In this document: one piece after another, positions 8,494 to 17,049 of the stretch | How the letters are laid out: the number at the start of each line of letters is the position of its first letter | Numbering within the stretch: the stretch's first letter is position 1 | Made by a program: the position numbers and the translations under genes | From: a bacterium | GTDB taxonomy: Bacteria > Orphanbacterota > Orphanbacteria > Orphanbacterales > Orphanbacteraceae | DNA length: 64,000 bases | Assembly: GCA_025782575.1 (NCBI GenBank) | Contig: JALGYY010000004.1 | Span: forward strand, 167,769-231,768 | Direction of reading: 5' to 3' | Notes under the pieces: model-generated | Database searches by the model: none | What the model saw: the letters and a program-made list of their open reading frames with translations, nothing else | What the model was told of the DNA's origin: nothing

Positions 8494-11400
8494 CAATGGG
8501 AGCCGGTCGGCGGCGGTACCGATGGCAATTGTGATCAGGTGGCGGTCGACAGCCTCGGCCGGATCATAGTGGCCGGTAGGTTTTCGAATGGGGACGACGG
8601 GTCGGGCAATCTGATTCCGTGCTCTTCTGTCGCACTCTGGAACGGGACGACGTGGATACCATTCGGCGCCGGACTTTCATTCGTCAGCCGGTACAGCGAG
8701 TTGCTCGTAACGGCGTCGGGGGACATCCTCGTGGCTGGAAGCTCCGTCGTGTCGGCCGGCGCCTCCCCGCTTTCCAACGGGGCGCTACTCTGGAACGGTT
8801 CCTCCTGGGTTCTTCCCGGCATCGTTCCTCCCTCCAGCGATATCGCGATGGACGGCGCCGGAAATCTATACAGTGTTACCCCGCCGCAATCGGTGTACCG
8901 GATCACGCCCATCGCTCCGGAACAAATCGCCGTAGCGAGTGGCGGCGAAGCGCCCGTGACGATCGCGGCCAACGAGGCGATTGCCACAACTCACGCCTAT
9001 TTGGGCGGTCTTTTCTCCTCCCTGGAGCATGGCGGAAACGTATACCAGATCACGAACGACGCCATGTGGGACGGGAATACGTGGAGCGCTCTTCGCGGTG
9101 TTGGCGGAGCGAACGGCCGGATCTACGCGGTCGGCGACGACGACAGGGAATGGGGCGCGGCGACCGCTTTTGCCGTGGGCGGCGCATTCACCAGGATCGG
9201 GGGAGTCAGCTCGATGAACGTCGCGCTGTTTGAGGGAGATGGCTGGATCCCCCTCGGCGGCGGCGTGAACGACACCGTGTTCGCGACTGCACTCGAAACG
9301 TTCCGCTTGCCGGCTGATGTCTATGTCGGGGGCTGCTTCCTGTCGGCGAACAACCCTGACGGCACCGTCCTTTCTGTTTCGAACGTGGCGCGCTTTGAGC
9401 GTTTCTCGAACCAATGGGAAGGCCTGGGTGGCGGCGTGAACGGGAAAGTTCGTGCATTGCACTTCGTCCAGGGGCCGGGGCTCGGGTTCCCTGACTATCT
9501 CTACGTTGGCGGCGAGTTCACCGAGGCGGTGCAGACAAACGGCGACACGCTCTCCGCTACAGGGCTCGTTCTCTGGAACAGTGTGAGCGAGGAGTGGGAG
9601 GCGGTGGGTGACGTGAACGGCGGAACCGCCACTGTCTACGACATCTCGTCCGGTTTCCTCTTTGCAGACCCCACCCTTTTTATCGGAGGAAACTTCCTCG
9701 GCGTGTCCGGCTCAGGTGGAGCGATCGACGTCAGAAATGTGGCGAGAATGCATCTCGACAACCTCACCTGGTCCGCGCTTGGGGAGGGTGTCGACAACAC
9801 GGCATACACGGTCAGTCCCTACTCGAGGAATCCGGCGGTTGTCGTTGTGGGCGGCGAATTCCTGAACGCCATCGATGCCGGTGGCGGTCTCGTCCCGGCA
9901 AACTATGCCGCCTGGTGGACACCGGACCAATGGACTCCGGTAGCTGGCGGCTTTGATGCGCCCGTTCGCTCAATTGCCCTGGGTAAGGTTTTCGGCGGCG
10001 ACTTCACGACGATTTTTCCCCCGTCCGGCCCACCGGTCACAGCAAACCACACCGCATTGGGAGAGTGGCCGTCCTTCGATCTCGAGGCGCTCGGGACCGG
10101 CACGAACGGTCCGGCGCACAGCGTGCTCGGCGTTATCCCGTGTTTCTACTGGCTTGGTGAAACCGCATACTTCGGCGGCGACTTCACTCTGGCCGGAGGT
10201 GGTCTCGCCACGGGGGTCGCGAAATGGCAGTACCACTACACCCCGCCCGGCCCGAACGTGGTGATCGGATCAGGAACCCCCTGTGGCGCCGGTTGCTCCG
10301 GCGGGGCAGTGCAGCTCAACTGCGATGTACTCGAGAAGCGGCAGAATACCGCGCCTGCATTCCAGAATCTGGGATTTCGTGACGCCGGAATCGCAGAGGG
10401 CCTCCCACTGGATACCCTTTTCTCGATCGACCTGACCGAATCGGGGAGCGGGCTCCCCGTGGCGACGTTCGACAGCCTTCGTCTCGGCCGGGGCCGGGAT
10501 CATTCAATCGTTCTGATCGGCCTGGACGATCCCTCTTCGTACGCGCCGAACCCGGAAGGAGTTCCCACCGATTTTTCCATGGTAGTCACAGAGGGAGGCG
10601 CTTCCGGGTCCGCCTTCACTGGTGATGTCCGGGTGGTCTTCGTGCATGGGGTGACCGACGCGCCGCCACTCGACATCAGTTCTTCTCTGAGTGGCGCGCT
10701 CTTGACCGGTTTCGGGTATGGTGCGGCGAGCGATGTCGTGATGCTTTCTCCCGAGGTGCATCACCTTGATCTCCTCGGGAGCTCAGACGGAATCTCCCGA
10801 GGAACGCATGACATCAATCTTGTCGGTCTCGAGGATCGCTTCGTGACGATACTCTTGTCGGGATTCGACGACCCCGCCTCGAATGGTGGAGGGTCGCCGA
10901 TCGGCGCAAACGGGTATGCGGAAGGGAAAGATGTTTCGGCCGATAACGACGGCGACGGAGTGCGGGACATTTTCGATGCGTGTCCGGCGTCGGAAACGGC
11001 CGCCAATTTGACTGTGCGCGGATGTGAAAGCGGTGTGTCGAACCGCGTCCTCGCGAGCGGCTGTACGTTCGCGGATGAGATTGCGGTCTGCGACGCAGCA
11101 TCAGCAGATCTCCGCGGGTTCTCGGCCTGCGTCCTTTCCCTTCTCGCGGATTGGCGCCAATCGGGCAATCTTTCCGGGCCCGAACGACTCGCGATCAGCC
11201 GGTGTCTGAGGATATCCGTTCGTTTAAAGGGTTCTGGGGCGGACCGCTCGCTGAACGCGCTCGCCCTTCGGGTCAACTCGAACCCCGTACGGAACACCGC
11301 CTCGTTCGCCATAACTGTTCCGGCTTCCTCTTCTGCAACGCTCGAGGTCTTTTCCCCGAGCGGCCGCCGGGTCAGGAGTTTCCCCGTGCCCGCTATCGGG

Positions 11401-11529
11401 CCGAATGGCGCCGACTATGCGTGGGACCTCTTGGACCGTTCCGGCCGGCGCATCACGAGCGGTGTCTACTTTGTTCGTCTCGCAACAGAGAGAAACGCGA
11501 TCGTAAGAAAGGTAATTGTGGTGGAGTGA
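8494..11529 (+). CDS. Rax2-like secreted protein, C-terminal part with DUF4397-like, calcium-loop and FlgD-Ig-like sorting domains
   Basis: This is the in-phase continuation of the gene starting at 7870; the first internal ATG-type start is not before about 8522-8539. It holds about eight more propeller units (for example LYVGGEFTEAV and AFAVGGAFTRIGG). A DUF4397-like domain follows (VRVVFVHGVTDAPPLDIS, about nucleotides 10500-10900). Next come an aspartate-rich calcium-binding-type loop (DNDGDGVRDIFDACP) and a C-terminal Ig-like tag with SPSGRRVRSFPVP, then SGVYFVRL and RKVIVVE. That tag resembles FlgD-Ig / type IX secretion tails and predicts export to the cell surface. Ligand and role are unknown. 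Confidence 0.8.
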   Translation, partial: QWEPVGGGTDGNCDQVAVDSLGRIIVAGRFSNGDDGSGNLIPCSSVALWNGTTWIPFGAGLSFVSRYSELLVTASGDILVAGSSVVSAGASPLSNGALLWNGSSWVLPGIVPPSSDIAMDGAGNLYSVTPPQSVYRITPIAPEQIAVASGGEAPVTIAANEAIATTHAYLGGLFSSLEHGGNVYQITNDAMWDGNTWSALRGVGGANGRIYAVGDDDREWGAATAFAVGGAFTRIGGVSSMNVALFEGDGWIPLGGGVNDTVFATALETFRLPADVYVGGCFLSANNPDGTVLSVSNVARFERFSNQWEGLGGGVNGKVRALHFVQGPGLGFPDYLYVGGEFTEAVQTNGDTLSATGLVLWNSVSEEWEAVGDVNGGTATVYDISSGFLFADPTLFIGGNFLGVSGSGGAIDVRNVARMHLDNLTWSALGEGVDNTAYTVSPYSRNPAVVVVGGEFLNAIDAGGGLVPANYAAWWTPDQWTPVAGGFDAPVRSIALGKVFGGDFTTIFPPSGPPVTANHTALGEWPSFDLEALGTGTNGPAHSVLGVIPCFYWLGETAYFGGDFTLAGGGLATGVAKWQYHYTPPGPNVVIGSGTPCGAGCSGGAVQLNCDVLEKRQNTAPAFQNLGFRDAGIAEGLPLDTLFSIDLTESGSGLPVATFDSLRLGRGRDHSIVLIGLDDPSSYAPNPEGVPTDFSMVVTEGGASGSAFTGDVRVVFVHGVTDAPPLDISSSLSGALLTGFGYGAASDVVMLSPEVHHLDLLGSSDGISRGTHDINLVGLEDRFVTILLSGFDDPASNGGGSPIGANGYAEGKDVSADNDGDGVRDIFDACPASETAANLTVRGCESGVSNRVLASGCTFADEIAVCDAASADLRGFSACVLSLLADWRQSGNLSGPERLAISRCLRISVRLKGSGADRSLNALALRVNSNPVRNTASFAITVPASSSATLEVFSPSGRRVRSFPVPAIGPNGADYAWDLLDRSGRRITSGVYFVRLATERNAIVRKVIVVE

Positions 11530-11612
11530 GTGGGCGTGCAGCAGATCCCCAGAACCGGTCAAACAACATTTTTAAAGATCAAAACCAAGTTCAATTGGGT
11601 AGAGCCAACCCG

Positions 11613-12737
11613 CTAGAAGTGAACGGACGACTGGACCTTGATGGAGTATTCCGTTTCCTCGCTGTCCGCCTCGGGAATGAACACGTCTACGTTAAAGGCG
11701 ACTTTGTTTCTCCCGACGAAGAAGAACTGCACGCCAGGCGTAACGAGGAACCCTCCATCGTCCTCGATCTCGTCGTTCGGGTCGGCGTAGCTCACCCGCA
11801 GGATCGGTTCCACCGCCTCCACGTAGCTGTTTCCGTCGACCGGTATTTTGTAGGTGCCGATCACCTGGGCGGCTACGAACGTCGGAAGATCGGCGCCATG
11901 AACTGCCGAATCCCAGTTCTCCCCCCACAGCACGCCGGCCTGCACATGGGGACCGCTCTTGAAATTCCCGTATTCCAGATCGGCCTGAACCGCCACCGCA
12001 TACTCTACTTCCGGATTCAGGTCGTCGCCGACCACCTTGGCAGCCGCCAGGGGAAGCGCATCCGGCTTCATCCCGCCGGCCACCGCGATAACGAAATCCG
12101 TGTCGGCCATGGGGCGAAGCGTCGCCCGGCCTGTGTATTGTTTTTCGCCGACCACGTCATCTCCATCTTTTCGTGCGACCGAAGGAATGACATTGGCGCC
12201 GGTGCCGTTCGTGACCGCGGCCGTGAGCGACACCGATTTCGCGTCGTTCTGCAGCTTCACTTCCAGGCCGATGTCCCTGTCGGAGAACCCGAGCTTCTCC
12301 GTGAGCGAAGAGAGCGAGCGCTTTCCGCCCACCCCGCGCACTTTCAGCGCCCGCTCTACCACCAGAATCTTCGTCGACGACGTCAGCTCGAAGATGTCGA
12401 ACGGCCGCTTGAACTGCCCGAGCCGGAACGAAACGTTCGGGCCGTAGACCAGTTTCATATAGGCGTCCTTGAGCGTGATCTTACCCTTGCCGAAATCCGG
12501 CTGTACTTTCCCGAATACGAAATCGTTCATCTGAATATCGAAGCTCAGCCTCGCCCGGCGTATCAAGAAATCCGAGCCGAGTTCCCCATCAACCGAGCTC
12601 GTGTTGAACTGGGTATGAACCCGGCCGGACAGGTTGAGCTTGACCGCTTTTGTCGTAACTTCCGTCGCTTCGCCGCTCGTTGCCAACACAACAAGGAGGG
12701 CAAGCGCCCCCCCGAAACAGGCCGATATCTTGTTCAT
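11613..12737 (-). CDS. Phosphate-selective porin, OprO/OprP family
   Basis: This outer-membrane channel is probably for phosphate or other anions. It has 374 residues: a signal peptide (MNKISACFGGALALLVVLAT, cleavage near GEA) and then a beta-barrel with alternating polar and hydrophobic strands. The family-typical start reads LNLSGRVHTQF, DFLIRRARLSFD and YMKLVYGPNVSFRLGQFKRPF, and it ends in the aromatic Phe expected for barrel insertion (VQSSVHF). The start overlaps the phoU stop by 4 bases, making it the last gene of the pstSCAB-phoU operon. That placement supports phosphate as the substrate. Confidence 0.88.
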   Translation of the reverse strand: MNKISACFGGALALLVVLATSGEATEVTTKAVKLNLSGRVHTQFNTSSVDGELGSDFLIRRARLSFDIQMNDFVFGKVQPDFGKGKITLKDAYMKLVYGPNVSFRLGQFKRPFDIFELTSSTKILVVERALKVRGVGGKRSLSSLTEKLGFSDRDIGLEVKLQNDAKSVSLTAAVTNGTGANVIPSVARKDGDDVVGEKQYTGRATLRPMADTDFVIAVAGGMKPDALPLAAAKVVGDDLNPEVEYAVAVQADLEYGNFKSGPHVQAGVLWGENWDSAVHGADLPTFVAAQVIGTYKIPVDGNSYVEAVEPILRVSYADPNDEIEDDGGFLVTPGVQFFFVGRNKVAFNVDVFIPEADSEETEYSIKVQSSVHF

Positions 12738-13408
12738 TCGTCGTCTCCTTCCGCCTCTTCAAATCTGTGTCGGACCACTTTTCCGGTCACCATGAATATG
12801 ACGTCTTCGGCAATGTTCGTCGTCAGGTCGGCGATTCGTTCCAGGTGTCGGGACGCGGACAGATAATGACTCGCCCGCTTTATCGCCCTGTCGTCCTTCA
12901 TCGTCTTCCGGAGCACCTTGTACATTTGCCCGTGAGCGTCGTCGATGTCGTCGTCTTTTTTGAGCACCTTGACGGCCAGGCTCGTGTCCTGGTTGATCAG
13001 GGCGTGCAGACTGTCCTGTACCATCTCGTGTACGTCGTCGGCCATCCCGGCAAAATCGAACGGCACAGGGAGCGTCTCGTGTTTCGCCAGGTAGAGTGCT
13101 CTTTTTGCAATGTTCGCCGCCAGGTCGCCCATCCGCTCCAGGTCGTTGTTCACTTTGAGCGCCGCCACGAGGAAGCGAAGGTCGCCGGCCACCGGCTGGT
13201 GGAGTGCCAGTATCTTGAGACAATCCTCTTCCAGCTCGACCTCGAGCCGGTCGATCTCCTGGTCTCCCGCGATGACCTCCTCCGCCAGTTCAGCCCGCCT
13301 GTCAACCAGGGCGCGAATGGCCGTGCCGATCGCTTCTTCCACCAGGCCGCTCAGCCCGAGAAGGCCCTTCTTCAAATGATCCAAGTCTCTTTGCAGATGA
13401 AGCGTCAT
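12734..13408 (-). CDS. phoU: Phosphate signalling regulator PhoU
   Basis: PhoU links the Pst transporter to the PhoR kinase and restrains the Pho response when phosphate is plentiful. The 224 residues form two copies of a three-helix PhoU domain, each with the metal-binding-type pattern (first NNDLERMGDLAANIAK, second ASRHLERIADLTTNIAED). Length and order downstream of pstB are standard. It overlaps the porin gene by 4 bases and begins 10 bases after pstB. Confidence 0.95.
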   Translation of the reverse strand: MTLHLQRDLDHLKKGLLGLSGLVEEAIGTAIRALVDRRAELAEEVIAGDQEIDRLEVELEEDCLKILALHQPVAGDLRFLVAALKVNNDLERMGDLAANIAKRALYLAKHETLPVPFDFAGMADDVHEMVQDSLHALINQDTSLAVKVLKKDDDIDDAHGQMYKVLRKTMKDDRAIKRASHYLSASRHLERIADLTTNIAEDVIFMVTGKVVRHRFEEAEGDDE

Positions 13409-13418
13409 CTCGTCTCTC

Positions 13419-14171
13419 CTATCCGAATCGGCCGGTGACGTATTCTTCGGTGCGCTTCACCTTGGGCCGAGTGAACACCTGCTGGGTTTCGCCATATTCG
13501 ACAAGAACCCCCGCTTCGAAAAACGCCGTGTAGTCCGATACTCTCGCCGCCTGCTGCATATTGTGAGTCACGATTACGATGGTGTATTTCTTCTTGAGCT
13601 CGAACAGAAGATTCTCGATGTGCGCGGTCGACACCGGATCAAGCGCGGAGCAGGGCTCGTCCATCAGTATCACTTCCGGCTCCATTGCGAGTGTGCGCGC
13701 AATACAAAGGCGCTGCTGCTGCCCGCCCGATAGTCCGAGTGCAGACGAACCGAGCCGGTCCTTCACCTCGTCCCAGAGGGCGGCTTTCTTGAGCGCCCCC
13801 TCCAGTCTCTCTCTCGGATCGCCCTCATAGCCGTTGATCGCGGGCCCCCATGAGACGTTTCGTTCAATGCTCTTCGGGAAAGGGTTCGGCTTTTGAAAAA
13901 CCATGCCGATCCGGCGGCGCACTTCTACGGGGTCGATCCCTTTGTCGTAAATATCCGTCCCGCGAAAGAGTATCTCGCCGTCCATACTCGAAGAAGGGAT
14001 GAACTCGTTCATACGATTGAACGCTCGGAGGAGCGTGCTCTTGCCGCACCCCGAAGGCCCGATGATCGCCGTTACCCGGTTTTCCGGGATCACGAGAGTC
14101 GCTTCCCGGACCGCGGGAGCTTCCCCGTATCGAATCGTGACGTTTCGGGCTTCCATGATCGACGTCATCAT
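13419..14171 (-). CDS. pstB: Phosphate ABC transporter ATP-binding protein
   Basis: This is the ATPase of the high-affinity phosphate importer. Its 250 residues include Walker A GPSGCGKS (about 38-45), the Q-loop FQKPNPFP specific to PstB, the signature [16 protein letters not shown], Walker [14 protein letters not shown] and the switch His in VTHNMQQA. It overlaps pstA by 4 bases. An alternative start is the internal ATG in MEARNV, five residues in. Confidence 0.97.
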   Translation of the reverse strand: MMTSIMEARNVTIRYGEAPAVREATLVIPENRVTAIIGPSGCGKSTLLRAFNRMNEFIPSSSMDGEILFRGTDIYDKGIDPVEVRRRIGMVFQKPNPFPKSIERNVSWGPAINGYEGDPRERLEGALKKAALWDEVKDRLGSSALGLSGGQQQRLCIARTLAMEPEVILMDEPCSALDPVSTAHIENLLFELKKKYTIVIVTHNMQQAARVSDYTAFFEAGVLVEYGETQQVFTRPKVKRTEEYVTGRFG

Positions 14172-15049
14172 CCGCCTCTCCTCTCTGCCCGGTGTCGAAT
14201 GAGAATGGCTCCAGTGTTCATGACGAGAAGGACGATCAGGAGAACGAGAATGCCGGCTGCGCCGAGAGCGTGGAAGTCCTTCTGGGGGCGCGAAGTCCAG
14301 TTAAAGACCTGGATCGGCAGGGTGGTGAATGCATCGAGCGGCCCTTCCGGCACGAACGCGACATAGGTGAGCGCCCCGATCATGACGAGTGGGGCCGTCT
14401 CGCCGATCGCCCGGGACAGGGCGAGGATCACGCCGGTCATGATGCCGGGGAGGGCCGAGGGGAGAACGTGATGGCGCACAGTCTGCCACCGCGTTGAGCC
14501 GAGTGCGTATGAGGCCTGGCGAAGCGAGCCGGGCACGGCCCGGATCGCCTCTCGTGCGGCGATGATGATCACGGGTAGAATCAACAGGCTCATGGTGAGC
14601 GCGCCGGCCAGAACGCTCCGGCCAAGCAGGAAGAACCTCACGAAAATGACAAGGCCGAGCATGCCGTAAACAATTGATGGTACGCCGGCGAGGTTCGCGA
14701 TGTTGATCTGGATGAAAGTGCTGAGCGCTCCTCGCCTGGCGTATTCCTCGAGATAGATCGCCGCGCCGACCCCGAGAGGAACGGCAATAATAGCGGTCGT
14801 GCTGATCATCCAGAGTGTGCCGAATAGGGCGGACTTGATGCCGGCCTGATCAGGAAAACGAGAGGGGAAGCTCGAAAGAAACTGCCAGTCGAGCCAGGAC
14901 ATCCCCTGGCGGGCGACGTGCACGAGGAGCGCGACCAGTATCAGGACCGCCGCCCAGGTCATGGCAGCGCAGGCAAAGCGGAAAACGGCAAGTGCCCGGC
15001 GCCGGGCGGGTAGATTGTTCGCGGAATGATGCCGACCAAGCCCGGTCAT
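14168..15049 (-). CDS. pstA: Phosphate ABC transporter permease
   Basis: This is the inner-membrane permease half of the Pst importer. Its 293 residues contain about six transmembrane segments. The coupling loop for the ATPase is visible as [28 protein letters not shown], and the PstA-type [17 protein letters not shown] follows. It overlaps pstC upstream and pstB downstream by 4 bases each, indicating tight translational coupling. Confidence 0.96.
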   Translation of the reverse strand: MTGLGRHHSANNLPARRRALAVFRFACAAMTWAAVLILVALLVHVARQGMSWLDWQFLSSFPSRFPDQAGIKSALFGTLWMISTTAIIAVPLGVGAAIYLEEYARRGALSTFIQINIANLAGVPSIVYGMLGLVIFVRFFLLGRSVLAGALTMSLLILPVIIIAAREAIRAVPGSLRQASYALGSTRWQTVRHHVLPSALPGIMTGVILALSRAIGETAPLVMIGALTYVAFVPEGPLDAFTTLPIQVFNWTSRPQKDFHALGAAGILVLLIVLLVMNTGAILIRHRAERRGG

Positions 15050-15948
15050 TCGTATACCTCCTGGAACCGGCGAAGAACCTGGTGGGAAAGAATATTCATT
15101 CCCAAAGTGATTATGAAGAGGAGCGCGCCCACAGCAAAAATCGTCTGATATTCCACGGTGCCGGCGGGCGTATCACCAAGGCTCACCTGCACAATATAGG
15201 CGGTCATCGTCTGGATACTCTCCAGCGGATTTGCCGTGATATTGGGCGTTGCTCCGGCCGCGAGCGTCACTGCCATCGTTTCGCCGATGGCGCGCGACAT
15301 GGCGAGCACGAACGAAGCGAGGACGCCCGACAGGGCGGCCGGCAGAACCACTCGGCCGGTCACTTCGAACGAAGTCGCCCCGAGGGCGTGCGCCCCTTCG
15401 CGGAGCGAGTTCGGGACGGCGCGGAGCGCGTCGTCACAGAGCGATGCGACCATGGGAAGAATCATGATGCCGACCACGATTGACGCGCTCGCCGCATTGA
15501 AGACCTGCGTTTCGGGAAAGACCGCTCTGATGATCGGTGTAACAAAGGTGAGCGCAAAATATCCATAGACCACGGTCGGGATCCCGGCGAGGACCTCAAG
15601 AACGGGCTTGATGATGTTTCGAACCCGATCGGAGGCGTATTCACTCAGGTAAATGGCGCTTCCAAGCCCGAGTGGAATGGCGATCAGGCTCGAACCCACC
15701 ACGATCATCATGGTGCCGCAGACGAGCGGAAGAATACCGAACGACCGGGGTACGAGAAGGGGTCTCCATTCCGTGCCGAACAGAAAGGACGGCAGGGAAA
15801 CCACCTCAAAAAACGCGAACGTCTCCCGGGCGAGAACCCCGACAATTCCAGCCGTGGTCACCACGGAGAGGGCGGCGCAGGTGAAAAGAACGACCTTGAC
15901 GGCCTCCTCTTTCCAGTGCCTTCCCCGCTTTCTCTTGAGCTCTTCCAC
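15046..15948 (-). CDS. pstC: Phosphate ABC transporter permease
   Basis: This is the second permease of the Pst importer, with 300 residues from GTG at 15948. I prefer that start because GGAGGAG lies 6 bases upstream; the frame is open back to 16134, but that would overlap the pstS coding sequence. It has six predicted transmembrane helices and the cytoplasmic coupling loop [24 protein letters not shown], followed by [17 protein letters not shown]. It lies 25 bases after pstS and overlaps pstA by 4 bases. Confidence 0.95.
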   Translation of the reverse strand: MEELKRKRGRHWKEEAVKVVLFTCAALSVVTTAGIVGVLARETFAFFEVVSLPSFLFGTEWRPLLVPRSFGILPLVCGTMMIVVGSSLIAIPLGLGSAIYLSEYASDRVRNIIKPVLEVLAGIPTVVYGYFALTFVTPIIRAVFPETQVFNAASASIVVGIMILPMVASLCDDALRAVPNSLREGAHALGATSFEVTGRVVLPAALSGVLASFVLAMSRAIGETMAVTLAAGATPNITANPLESIQTMTAYIVQVSLGDTPAGTVEYQTIFAVGALLFIITLGMNILSHQVLRRFQEVYE

Positions 15949-15973
15949 CCTGAACTCCTCCGCCTGCCGAGAC

Positions 15974-16972
15974 CTACATACCCAGGTCGAACATCTGCTC
16001 CAGCGTCTTGCCCGCTTGCTTTCCGTCTGCGTAGACAGTGCCGGCAACACCTTTTTCGAAGCGCGCGAGCGCAAGTGCATAGACCGCATCCGGTAGCGGG
16101 ACATAGCCCACCTCGCTGACAAGAACCGGCGCATTCTTCAGGTAGAATCGAATGAACTCGCGGACCTCGGGCCGGCCGGCCGCTTCTGTCGTCACATAGA
16201 TGAAAATCGGGCGGGCGAGGGGGGCGTAAGTGCCGTCGTTGATGCTGGAAGAAGAGGGTGCGATCGGCCCGCTTCCACCGTCTATCGGAATGAGCTTCAG
16301 CTTGTCTTTGTTCTCCACATAGTAAGCAAAGCCGAAGAAGCCGAGAGAGTGCACATCACCTGCGATGCCCTGGACGAGAACGTTGTCGTCCTCGCTCGCT
16401 GTGAAATCGTGCCGGCAGGACTGCGATTCGCCGTTGATCGTCTCGGTGAAGTAGTCAAATGTTCCCGAGTCAATTCCAGGGCCGTAGAGCGCGATGGGCT
16501 GGTCGGGCCATTCGTTCCGGACGTCTTTCCAGCTCTTTACCGTACTCCCGGGTTGCCAGATTCTTGTCAGTTCCTCGACCGTAAGGAGGTCGACAAATGC
16601 GTTAGTCTTGTGGGTCACAATGGAGATGCCGTCAAAAGCGACAGGCAACTCGATGTATTCCACGTTATTCTCTTTCGCCTTTTTGTTTTCTACCTGTTTG
16701 ATCGGCCGGGAGGCGTCATTGATATCCGTTTCTCCTATGCAGAACTTTTTGAATCCGCCGCCTGTTCCCGAAATACCCACCGTAACCCGGCAACGGGGGT
16801 GAACCTTCTGAAACTCTTCCGCAACCGCCTCAGTGATCGGGAAGACCGTGCTCGACCCGTCGATTCTAATCGTCCCCTTGAGCTCTGACCCGTTCTCATT
16901 CGCGCCATTCCCGCCGCACCCGAACAGGACAAGAGCGCTGAGCACCAATACTGTTTTCGTTGTTCGTCTCAT
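15974..16972 (-). CDS. pstS: Phosphate-binding lipoprotein PstS
   Basis: This is the periplasmic phosphate receptor of the Pst system. From ATG at 16972 (preceded by AAAGGAGG) the 332-residue product has a lipobox ending at Cys19 (LVLFGCGG), so it is membrane-anchored. Phosphate-contact segments are visible: [34 protein letters not shown], and a [11 protein letters not shown] segment with the SGTxD-type contact. A PHO-box-like array lies directly upstream. Confidence 0.95.
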   Translation of the reverse strand: MRRTTKTVLVLSALVLFGCGGNGANENGSELKGTIRIDGSSTVFPITEAVAEEFQKVHPRCRVTVGISGTGGGFKKFCIGETDINDASRPIKQVENKKAKENNVEYIELPVAFDGISIVTHKTNAFVDLLTVEELTRIWQPGSTVKSWKDVRNEWPDQPIALYGPGIDSGTFDYFTETINGESQSCRHDFTASEDDNVLVQGIAGDVHSLGFFGFAYYVENKDKLKLIPIDGGSGPIAPSSSSINDGTYAPLARPIFIYVTTEAAGRPEVREFIRFYLKNAPVLVSEVGYVPLPDAVYALALARFEKGVAGTVYADGKQAGKTLEQMFDLGM

Positions 16973-17021
16973 GATTGGGAGACCTCCTTTCTCTTTCTTA
17001 CCGGGCAAGATACGAAACGAA

Positions 17022-17049
17022 TATTAGGAGGGTATTAAGAGGGTATTAA
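17022..17049 (-). promoter_or_regulatory. PHO-box-like direct repeat array upstream of pstS
   Basis: On the minus strand TTAATA, TTAATA and CTAATA start exactly 11 bases apart (hexamers at 17044-17049, 17033-17038 and 17022-17027). The first two are separated by identical CCCTC spacers, and a weaker fourth TTCGTA occupies the next 11-base step (17011-17016). An 11-bp repeat of a TTAACA-like hexamer is the architecture bound by PhoP/PhoB-type regulators. The array lies 50-78 bases before the pstS start and overlaps the phoR stop codon. Confidence 0.7.

Noticed and set aside
11151-12866. Long plus-strand open frame antisense to the porin gene
   Set aside because: It reads antisense to the OprO/P porin and shows no family resemblance; the minus-strand gene has a signal peptide, operon context and a conserved barrel sequence.
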